In this document: positions 1 to 8,039 of the stretch, one piece after another
How positions within the stretch are numbered: position 1 is the first letter of the stretch
Layout of the letters: each line of letters begins with the position of its first letter
NCBI GenBank assembly: GCA_902788175.1
Contig: CADAJF010000010.1
Location: 1 to 64,000 of the forward strand
DNA: 64,000 nt
Direction of reading: 5' to 3'
Origin: an uncultured Bacteroidia bacterium
Lineage (GTDB): Bacteria > Bacteroidota > Bacteroidia > Bacteroidales > UBA932
Program-made: the position numbers and the translations under genes
The notes under the pieces: generated by a model
Databases searched by the model: none
What the model was told of the DNA's origin: nothing
What the model saw: only the letters and a program-made list of their open reading frames with translations

Positions 1-100
<100 letters not shown>

Positions 101-102
101 GA

Positions 103-139
103 AGCCCCGAGCCTGAAGTCAGGCCCGGGGCTTTTTTTT
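103..139 (+). terminator. Intrinsic terminator of the rRNA operon
   Basis: A hairpin with arms AGCCCCGaGCCTGA and TCAGGCcCGGGGCT (one mismatch, 2-nt loop) is followed by eight T residues. It lies directly behind the 5S gene. Confidence 0.9.
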
Positions 140-257
140 CGAAGAACCGCAATCAGGCTGCATCCACGTTACCCCCTCCCGAAACCCCTCCCCTCGGGGG
201 AGGGACTTTTTTCGAAGAACCGCAATCAGGCTGCATCCACGTTACCCCCTCCCGAAA
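134..257 (+). repeat. Two 51-bp direct repeats behind the 5S gene
   Basis: The 51 bases at 134-184 recur exactly at 207-257. Each copy begins with the T tract and CGAAGAACCGCA, which is the reverse complement of the 5S 3' end (90-101). The copies are separated by a second GC-rich hairpin. This looks like a local duplication of rRNA operon trailer sequence. Confidence 0.85.
186..212 (+). terminator. Second terminator-like hairpin in the rRNA trailer
   Basis: Arms CCCTCCCC (186-193) and GGGGAGGG (197-204) with a 3-nt loop are followed by six T residues (207-212). It sits between the two 51-bp repeats and would back up the first terminator. Confidence 0.6.
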
Positions 258-264
258 TTTTTCG

Positions 265-272
265 TATCTTTG
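265..272 (+). promoter_or_regulatory. Bacteroidetes -7 box TATCTTTG, 6 nt before a start codon
   Basis: A perfect TAnnTTTG box. Only six bases separate it from the TTG start at 279, so the transcript would have almost no leader. Confidence 0.65.
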
Positions 273-278
273 TAAGAT

Positions 279-1475
279 TTGAGAAAAAGTTTGGTCATAG
301 TTTTTGCGTTGCTGTTTGGCTTCTTGGGGGGTAGGGCCCAGGAGGTGGGGGAGCAGTATGCGGAACTCTCGGCCCTGGTGAGGGAATTGTCGGGCTATGG
401 ACCGGTGGGGGGGAATAAGCTGCGCAGTACGCAGGACGGCGGGCAGTACATTCAATGGCTCCTGGAGGATATCCGCGCTGCCCGGGAATCGGTGGACATT
501 GAGTATTACTGGTTCCAGGACGACGATGTGGGAGAAATCCTCAGGGAAGAACTGCTGAAAAAGACGCAAGAGGGAATCAAGGTAAGAATCCTGATGGACA
601 ACCTGGTCACACCCTTCGCCATGGAGCTTTTTTACCAGAAGATGCGAAAGGGCGGGGTGGAAGTCCTCTACTTCCATGACCTGGAGCGGATGTCTTTCTT
701 CCAGACCTTCGGGCGCATACTCGGGATGCGGGACCACCGGAAAATCGTAATCATTGACGGCCGTATAGTTTATACGGGCGGCATCAATTTCTGCCATAAA
801 ACCATCTATGACTGGAAGGATACACAGATAAGGCTGGAAGGCCCTGTGGCAGCATCTTTCCTGGCCGCATTCCAAGCCGAGTGGGTCCTGGCAGGCGGAG
901 GGGAGTCAGCGCCCCCAAGCCAGCCTGACGGGGAAGGCTCCCTGCTGATGCAGGCGATGGTTTCCACGCAGTCCGGCCATTTCGAGCAGTGCTATGTGCA
1001 GGCCCTGGAGAGCGCCCGGCGCTATTTTTACATCCAGACACCTTATTTTTGTCCGCCGGAGGGTATCCTGCAGGCCATTCTGTCGGCCGCCAAAAGGGGC
1101 GTGGACGTGCGCCTGATCTTCCCCTCCAAATGCGACTGGGAATTTATGAACCAGCTTACACAGGACCATTTTGACCTGCTGCTGGAAGCCGGGGTGACCG
1201 TGTTCCTGTACCATGATGTCTATGACCACAGCAAGAGCTTCGTGAGCGACGGCGCGCTAAGCTTTGTGGGAACGGTGAACCTGGACAAGCGCAGCTTTGG
1301 CATCAACCTGGAAGACGGGGTGCTCATCTACGACGCTTCCGTGGCCGAATCTTTAACGGCCCGTTTCCGGGAGCTGGAAGCGCAGTCAGAACGCGTCCGG
1401 CCCGGCGAATATGCGGCCAAGGGCCTTAGAAAAGCCTACCGCAGTTTTCTGCACGCCCTTTCCCCCCTGTTTTAG
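279..1475 (+). CDS. Secreted phospholipase D-like / cardiolipin synthase family protein
   Basis: A 398-residue protein with two HxKxxxxD (HKD) motifs: HRKIVIID in the first half, followed by GGINF, and HSKSFVSD in the second half, followed by GTVNLDKRSF. These paired motifs define the phospholipase D superfamily and form one active site using a phospho-histidine intermediate. The N-terminus (MRKSLVIVFALLFGFLGG...) reads as a signal peptide rather than the two membrane anchors of classical ClsA, so a periplasmic or envelope phospholipid transferase or hydrolase is likely. The start is TTG, chosen because the signal peptide begins there; no ATG precedes it. It stands alone behind the rRNA operon and ends at a bidirectional terminator. 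The substrate is not visible from sequence. Confidence 0.85.
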   Translation: MRKSLVIVFALLFGFLGGRAQEVGEQYAELSALVRELSGYGPVGGNKLRSTQDGGQYIQWLLEDIRAARESVDIEYYWFQDDDVGEILREELLKKTQEGIKVRILMDNLVTPFAMELFYQKMRKGGVEVLYFHDLERMSFFQTFGRILGMRDHRKIVIIDGRIVYTGGINFCHKTIYDWKDTQIRLEGPVAASFLAAFQAEWVLAGGGESAPPSQPDGEGSLLMQAMVSTQSGHFEQCYVQALESARRYFYIQTPYFCPPEGILQAILSAAKRGVDVRLIFPSKCDWEFMNQLTQDHFDLLLEAGVTVFLYHDVYDHSKSFVSDGALSFVGTVNLDKRSFGINLEDGVLIYDASVAESLTARFRELEAQSERVRPGEYAAKGLRKAYRSFLHALSPLF

Positions 1476-1482
1476 CAAAAAA

Positions 1483-1512
1483 AATCCCCGCTCGGATTAA
1501 CGGACGGGGATT
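1483..1512. terminator. Bidirectional terminator between convergent genes
   Basis: Arms AATCCCCG (1483-1490) and CGGGGATT (1505-1512) lie between an A tract and a T-rich stretch. The hairpin can end both the phospholipase gene and the aquaporin gene. Confidence 0.7.
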
Positions 1513-1531
1513 GTCTTTACTTGCAAAGCGT

Positions 1532-2206
1532 TTACTGAGCCTTGGGCGTGAAATACTTCCAGACCAGGGCGCTGAGTGCGCCACCCACAAGCGGAGCGCA
1601 GATGAATACCCACACATCCTTGAGGGCCTGACCGCCGGCGAAGATGGCGGGACCGATAGAACGGGCAGGGTTCACGGAAGTGCCGGTGAGGTTGATGCAC
1701 ACCAGGTGAACGAGGATGAGGGTGAGGCCGATGGCAAGGCCGGCGAAGTTGCCTGCGCCGATTTTACCGTCCGTGGCACCCAGGACCACCAGCACGAAGA
1801 TGAAGGTGGCGATGACCTCCACGAGGAATGCGCCGCCTACGCCGCCGGCATTGGCAACACCGTTGGAGCCCAGGCCGCCGGTAAGATCCGGAGCAGTAAC
1901 CACGTTGGCCACCAGAAGGAGCAGGGCGCCGGCGATGATACCGCCAATGATCTGGCCAGCCCAGTAACCCATGGCTTCTTTCCAGCTCATGCGGCCGGAC
2001 AGGGCCACGGCCAGGGTGATGGCCGGATTGATGTGGCATCCGCTGACGCCGCCGATGGTGTAAGCCATGGCGACCACCGTGAGACCGAAAGCTATGGCAA
2101 CGCCCACCACGCCGGCAGGCTCACCGCAGCCAATGAACATGGCCGATGCGCAACCCAGGAAGGTTAGCACGAACGTGCCCAAACATTCTGCAATGTACTT
2201 TTTCAT
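1532..2206 (-). CDS. aqpZ: Aquaporin Z-type water channel
   Basis: A 224-residue, very hydrophobic protein with the two NPA boxes of the MIP family: HINPAITLAV in the first half and SVNPARSIGP in the second, matching the inverted-repeat fold of six helices. The SVNPARS form and the short length match AqpZ water channels rather than glycerol facilitators. The start MKKYIAECLGT is typical of the family. A -7 box lies 28 nt upstream. It is transcribed convergently with the phospholipase D-like gene and is a single-gene unit. Expected role: rapid water flux across the inner membrane under osmotic change. Confidence 0.93.
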   Translation of the reverse strand: MKKYIAECLGTFVLTFLGCASAMFIGCGEPAGVVGVAIAFGLTVVAMAYTIGGVSGCHINPAITLAVALSGRMSWKEAMGYWAGQIIGGIIAGALLLLVANVVTAPDLTGGLGSNGVANAGGVGGAFLVEVIATFIFVLVVLGATDGKIGAGNFAGLAIGLTLILVHLVCINLTGTSVNPARSIGPAIFAGGQALKDVWVFICAPLVGGALSALVWKYFTPKAQ

Positions 2207-2233
2207 TACGTAATTTTTTAGGATTTAGTGTCT

Positions 2234-2241
2234 CAAAAATA
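2234..2241 (-). promoter_or_regulatory. -7 box for aqpZ
   Basis: On the minus strand the bases read TATTTTTG, a match to TAnnTTTG, 28 nt before the aqpZ start. Confidence 0.6.
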
Positions 2242-2365
2242 AGGATTCCCTCCGAAAAAAGCAAACATCCGGGCCGATTCCTGCATCAGAGCATTGGAAA
2301 TTGCAAAACCTTTAGTAAATTTGTGCGGCCAATAATGACCATTTGCAATTTTTAATTTGTAAAAT

Positions 2366-3181
2366 GTGAGTCCTGCTAGTACCAGGTTCAAACGTTGGTT
2401 CTTTTCCCGGGAAAACGCCATCCTGGGACGTCAGAGACTGCTTTTCTTTGCCTCTGTCGCCCTCATCGGCTTCGTGCTCACAGCTGGCAGTCTTTTAACG
2501 GTTCCCAAAAGGCCCATCCTGCAGCTTACGGCCAGCCTTACCCTTGTGTCCACCGTCATCCTTGTTCACCTGTACTGGCTGCGCAAGTTGCGCATCCGTT
2601 GGGCGGCCGCAGCGCTTTACATCATCCTCCAGCTGGCGCTCAGCGTTCAGAAACTCTCCCTGGCCTTTGACCGGACGCCTGAAAGCGCCGGCTTCATCTT
2701 GCAGGGGTCTTTCCTGTCCCTGCTCCTGATCATGGCGTCCATCCTTTCCCTCCTGCGCTATGCCCCTACGATTATCAGCGCCATCTCCATGTTCACCTTC
2801 TGCTGCTGTGTCATCATCTTCCCCAGCAAGATCCTGCACACCTTCGCTCCGGTGTACCTGATTGTGCTGCTGGGCGTTATCATCTATGACATGACTTCCA
2901 TCAGGCCCCTGTTGAACATAGAAGACAGCAAGCATAGCAAGCATGCGCTCAGCGACTCCGTGCTTACGCTCTCTTTCCCGGACCTTACTCCCACGCAGGT
3001 GGCCATCTGCCATCTGGCTCTCCAGGGCAAGAAGCATGCAGATATTTGCCACATCCTTCACAAAAGCGTAACCCAGATTTCTACCCAGAGTTCCCAAATC
3101 CGCACCGTGCTGGGTATTCCCCAGGATGTCCCCCTGAAAGAAGCCCTGGAGCACAAACTGGGCATTGACCATCAAGCCTAA
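2366..3181 (+). CDS. Membrane protein with C-terminal LuxR-like helix-turn-helix
   Basis: A 271-residue protein. Residues about 20-190 hold several hydrophobic helices, probably five or six. The C-terminal 65 residues, starting near LTPTQVAICHLALQGKKHADIC, look like the four-helix LuxR/GerE DNA-binding domain, where 'LTPTQ...A...G....I' is the usual opening. The likely role is a membrane-bound one-component regulator; target and signal are unknown. The GTG start gives a basic N-terminus before the first helix. A perfect -7 box TAAATTTG lies at 2316-2323, and an imperfect one ends 6 nt before the start, so the transcript start is uncertain. It is divergent from aqpZ. Confidence 0.7.
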   Translation: MSPASTRFKRWFFSRENAILGRQRLLFFASVALIGFVLTAGSLLTVPKRPILQLTASLTLVSTVILVHLYWLRKLRIRWAAAALYIILQLALSVQKLSLAFDRTPESAGFILQGSFLSLLLIMASILSLLRYAPTIISAISMFTFCCCVIIFPSKILHTFAPVYLIVLLGVIIYDMTSIRPLLNIEDSKHSKHALSDSVLTLSFPDLTPTQVAICHLALQGKKHADICHILHKSVTQISTQSSQIRTVLGIPQDVPLKEALEHKLGIDHQA

Positions 3182-3192
3182 ATTTTTTTCAC

Positions 3193-3200
3193 TATCTTTG
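3193..3200 (+). promoter_or_regulatory. -7 box TATCTTTG, 6 nt before a GTG start
   Basis: A perfect TAnnTTTG box placed exactly six bases before the start of the DUF4199 gene, implying a leaderless or near-leaderless mRNA. Confidence 0.7.
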
Positions 3201-3206
3201 TAGATT

Positions 3207-3779
3207 GTGAAAAAGAGCATTGACAATAACATACTTTGGAACGAGGCAGCGAAGGCTGGCCTCTTCTTTGGCCTTGTGTCTATCGGCTGCCTGGCGTTGA
3301 AGGAGCTGGCCACCCTGTCCGGGAGTTCTTTCCTTCTTCAGGCGGCGGCCGTGATTCTTTGGTCGCTGGAGTTTTTCGGTTGCATCCTTCTGATGAAAAA
3401 CGTGCAGCTGGGGCTGCGGGACAAGTACGAGGGCGTAAAGATGGAGCACACCTACCGTCTTGGCCGACGGGCGGCGCTGCTGAGCGGCCTGCTGCTGGCA
3501 TCGGCCCAGGCGCTGATTCTGATGAAAATGCCCGCGGAGACCGTAGATTCCATGGTGAACCAGCTCTCAGACGCCATGAGCATGAGCTCCTCCCAGCGGG
3601 AAGCCGTGGATGGCGTAGCGGGCAAACTGCCGCTGTACACCTTCCTTTTCCAGTGGTTCTACTGCTTTATATATGGCACCCTGCTCTCCAGCATCATGTC
3701 CCGCTATATCTTCCTGAAGAAAATCATGGACGGGCCCTTCAACCCTCCAACCGACGATAATACCCCCGACGAGCAATAG
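3207..3779 (+). CDS. DUF4199 family membrane protein
   Basis: A 190-residue protein with about four membrane segments: two near the N-terminus (around 17-65), one around 90-110 and one around 145-170. This organisation and the C-terminal segment LYTFLFQWFYCFIYGTLLSSI fit the Bacteroidetes family DUF4199, whose function is unknown. It lies 8 nt before a family 2 glycosyltransferase, and such pairs are common in Bacteroidetes, so a shared envelope-glycan role is a reasonable inference. The start is GTG; the -7 box ends six bases before it. The C-terminal tail is polar and acidic. Confidence 0.75.
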   Translation: MKKSIDNNILWNEAAKAGLFFGLVSIGCLALKELATLSGSSFLLQAAAVILWSLEFFGCILLMKNVQLGLRDKYEGVKMEHTYRLGRRAALLSGLLLASAQALILMKMPAETVDSMVNQLSDAMSMSSSQREAVDGVAGKLPLYTFLFQWFYCFIYGTLLSSIMSRYIFLKKIMDGPFNPPTDDNTPDEQ

Positions 3780-3787
3780 TAGTAGTT

Positions 3788-4726
3788 ATGGACCTTTCTG
3801 TCATTATTCCCCTCTACAACGAGGCCGATTCCCTTCCGGAACTCAAGGCCTGGATAGACCGCTCCCTGAAGGATTACAGCTATGAGATCATCTTCGTGGA
3901 CGACGGCTCCACCGACAACTCCTGGGAAGTGATCCGGCAGCTGGCCGGTCCAGCCGTAAGAGCCATCCGTTTTCGGCGGAATTACGGAAAATCGGCGGCC
4001 CTGTACGAGGGCTTTGCCGCTGCGGAAGGGGAAGTGGTGGTGACAATGGATGCGGACCTGCAGGACTCGCCGGAGGAAGTCCCGGAGATGGTGCGGATGA
4101 TCCGGGAGGAAGGCTATGACCTTGTCTCCGGCTGGAAGCAGCACCGCAAGGACAATGCCCTTACCAAAAACCTCCCTTCCAAGCTGTACAACTGGGCCGC
4201 CCGCAAGGTCACCGGCATCAAGCTGCATGACATGAACTGCGGCCTCAAGGCCTATCGGGCCGATGTAGTGAAGAACATCGAGGTGTACGGCGAGATGCAC
4301 CGCTACATCCCTTACCTGGCGAAAAACGCCGGTTTCAAAAAAATTGGGGAGAAGCGCGTGGCGCACCAGAAACGCAAGTACGGCAGCTCCAAATTCGGGA
4401 TGGACCGTTTTGTGAACGGCCTGCTGGACCTGATGAGCCTTTGGTTCCTGTCGCGTTTCGGGGGCAAGCCCATGCACTTTTTCGGCACCAGCGGCATCCT
4501 GATGTTCCTGGTGGGCTTTGTCATGACTGCCTGGATCATCGCCGCCAAGCTGGTGTACCAGGCCAGGGGCCTGAAGTTCCGTGCAGTCACGGACCAGCCC
4601 CTCTTCTACCTGGCCCTTGTGGCCGTAGTGCTGGGCGTCATCCTCTTCCTGGCCGGATTTATCGGCGAGATGGTCTCCCGCAGCGCAGAGGGTCGCAATG
4701 ATTACCAGGTAAAAGAACGGATTTAA
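3788..4726 (+). CDS. Family 2 glycosyltransferase, polyprenyl-phosphate sugar transferase type
   Basis: A 312-residue protein. The GT-A nucleotide-sugar fold is visible as LSVIIPLYNEADSLPEL at the N-terminus, FVDDGSTDNSW, and the metal-binding region MDADLQDSPEE. After about residue 235 come two membrane helices, as in DPM/GtrB-like enzymes that move a sugar from a nucleotide donor to undecaprenyl phosphate. It follows the DUF4199 gene by 8 nt, so the two form an operon. Sugar and acceptor cannot be read from sequence. The gene ends 42 nt before thrS, with a fresh -7 box in between. Confidence 0.88.
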   Translation: MDLSVIIPLYNEADSLPELKAWIDRSLKDYSYEIIFVDDGSTDNSWEVIRQLAGPAVRAIRFRRNYGKSAALYEGFAAAEGEVVVTMDADLQDSPEEVPEMVRMIREEGYDLVSGWKQHRKDNALTKNLPSKLYNWAARKVTGIKLHDMNCGLKAYRADVVKNIEVYGEMHRYIPYLAKNAGFKKIGEKRVAHQKRKYGSSKFGMDRFVNGLLDLMSLWFLSRFGGKPMHFFGTSGILMFLVGFVMTAWIIAAKLVYQARGLKFRAVTDQPLFYLALVAVVLGVILFLAGFIGEMVSRSAEGRNDYQVKERI

Positions 4727-4738
4727 GAGATTATTTTG

Positions 4739-4746
4739 TAACTTTG
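4739..4746 (+). promoter_or_regulatory. -7 box TAACTTTG for the thrS-infC operon
   Basis: A perfect TAnnTTTG box 22 nt before the ATG of thrS. Confidence 0.65.
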
Positions 4747-4768
4747 CAGGCTATAAAAAAGTTTGGTT

Positions 4769-6730
4769 ATGATTAACATCAAGTTCCCCGACGGAAGTGT
4801 ACGCCAGTATCCCTCTGGCGTGAACGGCTATGACGTGGCCATGAGTATCAGCCCGCGTCTGGCAGAGCAGATTCTTGCAGTCAACATTAAGCGCCCCGAA
4901 GAGCCCGAAACTTCCCGCGGAACCACCATAGACCTTACACGTCCCATTACGGAGGACGTAGAGATCCGCCTCCTCAAATGGGAAGACGAGGAAGCCCGTA
5001 AGGTGTTCTGGCACAGCTCTTCCCACCTTTTGGCAGAGGCCCTGGAAGCTCTCTTCCCGGGTGTGAAGTTCGGTATCGGCCCCGCCATCGAGAACGGTTT
5101 TTACTATGACGTGGACCTGGGCGGCCGCACCCTCTCGGACGCAGACTTCAAGGCCATCGAAGACAAGATGATGGAGTTTGCCCGCCAGAAGCAGGAATTC
5201 CAGCGCATAGAGGTTCCCAAGGCGGAAGCCCTGCGTTATTTCACGGAAAAAGGGGACCAGTACAAGCAGGAGCTGATCTCGGAGCTGGAAGACGGCACCA
5301 TCACCTATTATACCAACGGTCAGTTCACGGACCTTTGCCGCGGCCCGCACCTGCGCTCCACGGAAGTGATCAAGGCCGTGAAGGTGCTCTCCCTTGCCGG
5401 CGCCTACTGGAGGGGCGACGAAACCCGCCAGCAGCTCACCCGCGTCTATGGCATCACCTTCCCCAAGAAGAGCCTCCTGGACGAGTACCTCCAGATGCTG
5501 GAAGAGGCCAAAAAGCGCGACCACCGCAAGATAGGCAAGGAGATGGAACTCTTCACCTTCTCCCAGCGCGTGGGCTCCGGCCTGCCGCTGTGGCTGCCCC
5601 GCGGCGCCGCCCTTCGCAATACGCTCCAGACTTTCCTTCAGAAAAAGCAGGCCCAGTACGGCTACCTGCCGGTGGTGACGCCCCATATCGGCGGCAAGGA
5701 GCTTTATGTGACTTCCGGGCATTATGCCAAATACGGCAAGGACTCCTTCCAGCCCATCCACACCCCCCAGGAAGGCGAGGAATACCTCCTCAAACCCATG
5801 AACTGCCCCCATCACTGTGAGATTTACCGCAGCGCCCCCCGCAGTTACAGGGACCTTCCCCTGCGTTTTGCAGAGTTCGGCACCGTGTACCGCTATGAGC
5901 AGTCCGGAGAGCTGCACGGCCTTACCCGCGTGCGCAGCTTCACCCAGGACGACGCCCATCTTTTCTGCCGCCAGGACCAGCTCCAGGAGGAATTCGAGAA
6001 GGTGATTGACCTGATCCTCTACGTGTTCAAGACCCTCAAATTTGACAAGTTCACCGCCCAGGTCTCCCTGCGGGACCCCAAGAACCCGACCAAGTATATC
6101 GGCAGCGACGAGAACTGGAACAAGGCGGAGCAGGGCATCATCGACGCCGCCAAAAAGAAGGGTCTTCCCTATGTGGTGGAAACCGGAGAGGCTGCCTTCT
6201 ACGGCCCCAAGCTGGACTTCATGGTGAAGGACGCCATCGGCCGAAGCTGGCAGCTGGGCACCATCCAGGTGGACTACAACCTCCCGGAGCGCTTTGAACT
6301 GGAATACGTGGACAGCGACGGCTCCCGCCAGCGTCCGGTGATGATTCACCGCGCCCCCTTCGGCTCGCTGGAGCGCTTTGTGGCCGTGCTGCTGGAGCAC
6401 ACCGCCGGACACCTCCCGCTGTGGCTGCATCCGGACCAGGTGAAAGTGCTGCCCGTGAGTGAAAAATATGCGGATTATGCGAAAAAAGTTGTAAATCTGC
6501 TAAATAATTCCGAAATTCGCGCCTCTATAGACGACCGGAACGAAACGCTGGGTAAGAGAATCCGTGAGACTTCCCTTATGCGCGTGCCGCTTCTGGTAAT
6601 CGTCGGCGAAAAAGAAGTGGCCGACGAAACCGTGTCTGTACGCCGTGGAGCCGTGGACCAGGGTTCCATGAGCGTGCCCGCTTTTGTGGACTACGTCCAT
6701 CAGGCAGTGGCAGAGGATCTGGACCAGTAA
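4769..6730 (+). CDS. thrS: Threonyl-tRNA synthetase
   Basis: About 653 residues, normal for bacterial ThrRS. Domains in order: N-terminal TGS domain ([15 protein letters not shown]), editing domain, class II catalytic core and C-terminal anticodon-binding domain. Visible core elements are MNCPHH (zinc cysteine), the motif 2 region [20 protein letters not shown], and motif 3 [11 protein letters not shown]. It charges tRNA-Thr, and the editing domain removes mischarged serine. An in-frame TTG exists two codons earlier (4763), but ATG at 4769 gives the family's usual N-terminus. infC follows after 27 nt, the gene order thrS-infC-rpmI-rplT known from many bacteria. Confidence 0.97.
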   Translation: MINIKFPDGSVRQYPSGVNGYDVAMSISPRLAEQILAVNIKRPEEPETSRGTTIDLTRPITEDVEIRLLKWEDEEARKVFWHSSSHLLAEALEALFPGVKFGIGPAIENGFYYDVDLGGRTLSDADFKAIEDKMMEFARQKQEFQRIEVPKAEALRYFTEKGDQYKQELISELEDGTITYYTNGQFTDLCRGPHLRSTEVIKAVKVLSLAGAYWRGDETRQQLTRVYGITFPKKSLLDEYLQMLEEAKKRDHRKIGKEMELFTFSQRVGSGLPLWLPRGAALRNTLQTFLQKKQAQYGYLPVVTPHIGGKELYVTSGHYAKYGKDSFQPIHTPQEGEEYLLKPMNCPHHCEIYRSAPRSYRDLPLRFAEFGTVYRYEQSGELHGLTRVRSFTQDDAHLFCRQDQLQEEFEKVIDLILYVFKTLKFDKFTAQVSLRDPKNPTKYIGSDENWNKAEQGIIDAAKKKGLPYVVETGEAAFYGPKLDFMVKDAIGRSWQLGTIQVDYNLPERFELEYVDSDGSRQRPVMIHRAPFGSLERFVAVLLEHTAGHLPLWLHPDQVKVLPVSEKYADYAKKVVNLLNNSEIRASIDDRNETLGKRIRETSLMRVPLLVIVGEKEVADETVSVRRGAVDQGSMSVPAFVDYVHQAVAEDLDQ

Positions 6731-6742
6731 GTTTAACGTTTT

Positions 6743-6749
6743 AAAGGAG
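6743..6749 (+). promoter_or_regulatory. Strong Shine-Dalgarno before the ATC start of infC
   Basis: AAAGGAG lies eight bases before ATC at 6758. Strong Shine-Dalgarno sequences are scarce in this window, which supports ATC as the real start. Confidence 0.7.
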
Positions 6750-6757
6750 TAAAAACT

Positions 6758-7348
6758 ATCGCAACGCCTTTCAGACCGAGACCAGGTGGTCTCAAAAAGA
6801 AAAAGCCCATGCAGGTGCAGGGCGTCCAGAAGGACGAAAACGCCCTTCGGACTAATCGTGAAATCACCGCCTCCCAGGTGCGCCTGGTAGGGGACAACAT
6901 CCCCGAGCCGGGTATCTACCCTTTTACCAAGGCCCTGGCCCTGGCACAGGAGCTGGAGCTGGACCTGGTGGAAATCAGCGCCAAGGCAGACCCGCCGGTG
7001 TGCAAGATCCTGGATTACCAGAAGTACCTGTACCAGCAGCGCAAGAAAGCCAAGGAGATGAAAGCCAACGCTGCGAAGATTGTCATCAAGGAAATCCGCT
7101 TCGGCCCCAACACCGACGAGCATGACTTCCAGTTCAAGCTCAAGCACGCCCAGGAGTTCCTGCAGGAAGGGTCCAAGGTCAAGGCCTCCATCTTCTTCCG
7201 CGGACGCTCCATCCAGTTTGCAGAGCAAGGGGAGAAGCAGCTGCTTCGCTTCGCCGTGGAGCTGGAGGAATTCGGCCGCCCGGAGAACATGCCCACCCTG
7301 GAAGGGAAGCGCATGACCATGATGCTGGCTCCTATCAAAAAGAAATAA
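6758..7348 (+). CDS. infC: Translation initiation factor IF-3, probable ATC start
   Basis: From ATC at 6758 the product is 196 residues. The first ATG in frame (6809) would drop 17 residues (ATPFRPRPGGLKKKKP...), a basic leader that belongs to the protein. The IF-3 N-domain is seen as TNREITASQVRLVGDN and the C-domain as KEIRFGPNTDEHDFQFKLKHA, with VFF-like SIFFRGRSI and LEGKRMTMMLAP at the end. IF-3 prevents premature subunit joining and rejects non-AUG starts. infC of E. coli starts with AUU, which lets IF-3 repress its own mRNA; an ATC start here would serve the same purpose. It belongs to the thrS-infC-rpmI-rplT operon. Confidence 0.93.
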   Translation: MATPFRPRPGGLKKKKPMQVQGVQKDENALRTNREITASQVRLVGDNIPEPGIYPFTKALALAQELELDLVEISAKADPPVCKILDYQKYLYQQRKKAKEMKANAAKIVIKEIRFGPNTDEHDFQFKLKHAQEFLQEGSKVKASIFFRGRSIQFAEQGEKQLLRFAVELEEFGRPENMPTLEGKRMTMMLAPIKKK

Positions 7349-7411
7349 GGCCAAGATTCCCCCTCAAGCGGGGATGAAGCTTTAATGTATAATTATTAAT
7401 TGTTTAACGCA

Positions 7412-7606
7412 ATGGCAAAACTCAAAACCAACTCCGGTGCCAAAAAGCGCTTCACGCTTACCGGATCGGGAAAGATCAAGAGGAAGCACGCTTACCACAG
7501 CCACATCCTCACCAAGAAGACCAAGAAACAGAAACGCAACCTGGATCACTTCGCCATCCTGGAGAAGGACGATGTCCGCCGCGTGAAGGAACTTCTTGTA
7601 ATGTAA
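7412..7606 (+). CDS. rpmI: Large ribosomal subunit protein bL35
   Basis: A 64-residue, strongly basic protein starting [14 protein letters not shown] with the typical [17 protein letters not shown] segment of L35. ATG at 7412 is the family start; upstream in-frame TTG at 7400 is not needed. It lies between infC and rplT as expected. A small hairpin (CCCC...GGGG, about 7358-7374) in the 63-nt spacer may take part in the L20-mediated feedback known for this operon in other bacteria, but this is only inference. Confidence 0.95.
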   Translation: MAKLKTNSGAKKRFTLTGSGKIKRKHAYHSHILTKKTKKQKRNLDHFAILEKDDVRRVKELLVM

Positions 7607-7684
7607 TTATTGTTTAACTGGAACGCAGTTTGAAAGCGCCCCCCGGCCAGCCGGAAGCCACTGCCTCCAAAAAAGAAAAAATGT

Positions 7685-8029
7685 ATGCCTAGATCAGTTA
7701 ATTCTGTTGCCTCAAGGGCACGCCGCAAGAAGATTCTCTCCAGAACCCGCGGCAACTTCCTGTCCCGCAAGAATGTCTGGACAGTAGCCAAGAACACCTA
7801 CGAAAAAGGTCTTACCTACGCCTACCGTGACCGTCGCGCCAAGAAGCGTGAGTTCCGTTCCCTGTGGATTCAGCGTATCAACGCTGCCGCCCGCCAGTAC
7901 GGTCTCAGCTATTCCCAGCTGATGGGTCGTCTTGCCAAGCAGAATATCGGCCTCAACCGCAAGGTTCTGGCAGATCTTGCCATGAACAACCCCCAGGCTT
8001 TCGAGGCCATCGTCAATTCCGTAAAGTAG
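7685..8029 (+). CDS. rplT: Large ribosomal subunit protein bL20
   Basis: A 114-residue basic protein starting [20 protein letters not shown], with [23 protein letters not shown] and the C-terminal globular part, all standard for L20. L20 is an early assembly protein and in some bacteria a translational repressor of rpmI-rplT. A 78-nt spacer separates it from rpmI. lepB follows 10 nt later, so the operon probably continues into it. Confidence 0.96.
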   Translation: MPRSVNSVASRARRKKILSRTRGNFLSRKNVWTVAKNTYEKGLTYAYRDRRAKKREFRSLWIQRINAAARQYGLSYSQLMGRLAKQNIGLNRKVLADLAMNNPQAFEAIVNSVK

Positions 8030-8039
8030 CCTTTGCCCC

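Noticed and set aside
134..257. CRISPR array
   Set aside because: Only two long repeats with a hairpin spacer and no cas gene; it is a duplicated rRNA trailer.
4751..6430. 559-residue open frame on the strand opposite thrS
   Set aside because: It is the antisense shadow of a certain tRNA synthetase gene; its product is His/Val/Leu-rich with no domain, a usual effect of codon bias in GC-rich DNA.
7349..7411. L20 autoregulatory leader as a defined feature
   Set aside because: The spacer before rpmI has only a 4-5 bp hairpin; no pseudoknot or L20-mimic could be recognised by eye.
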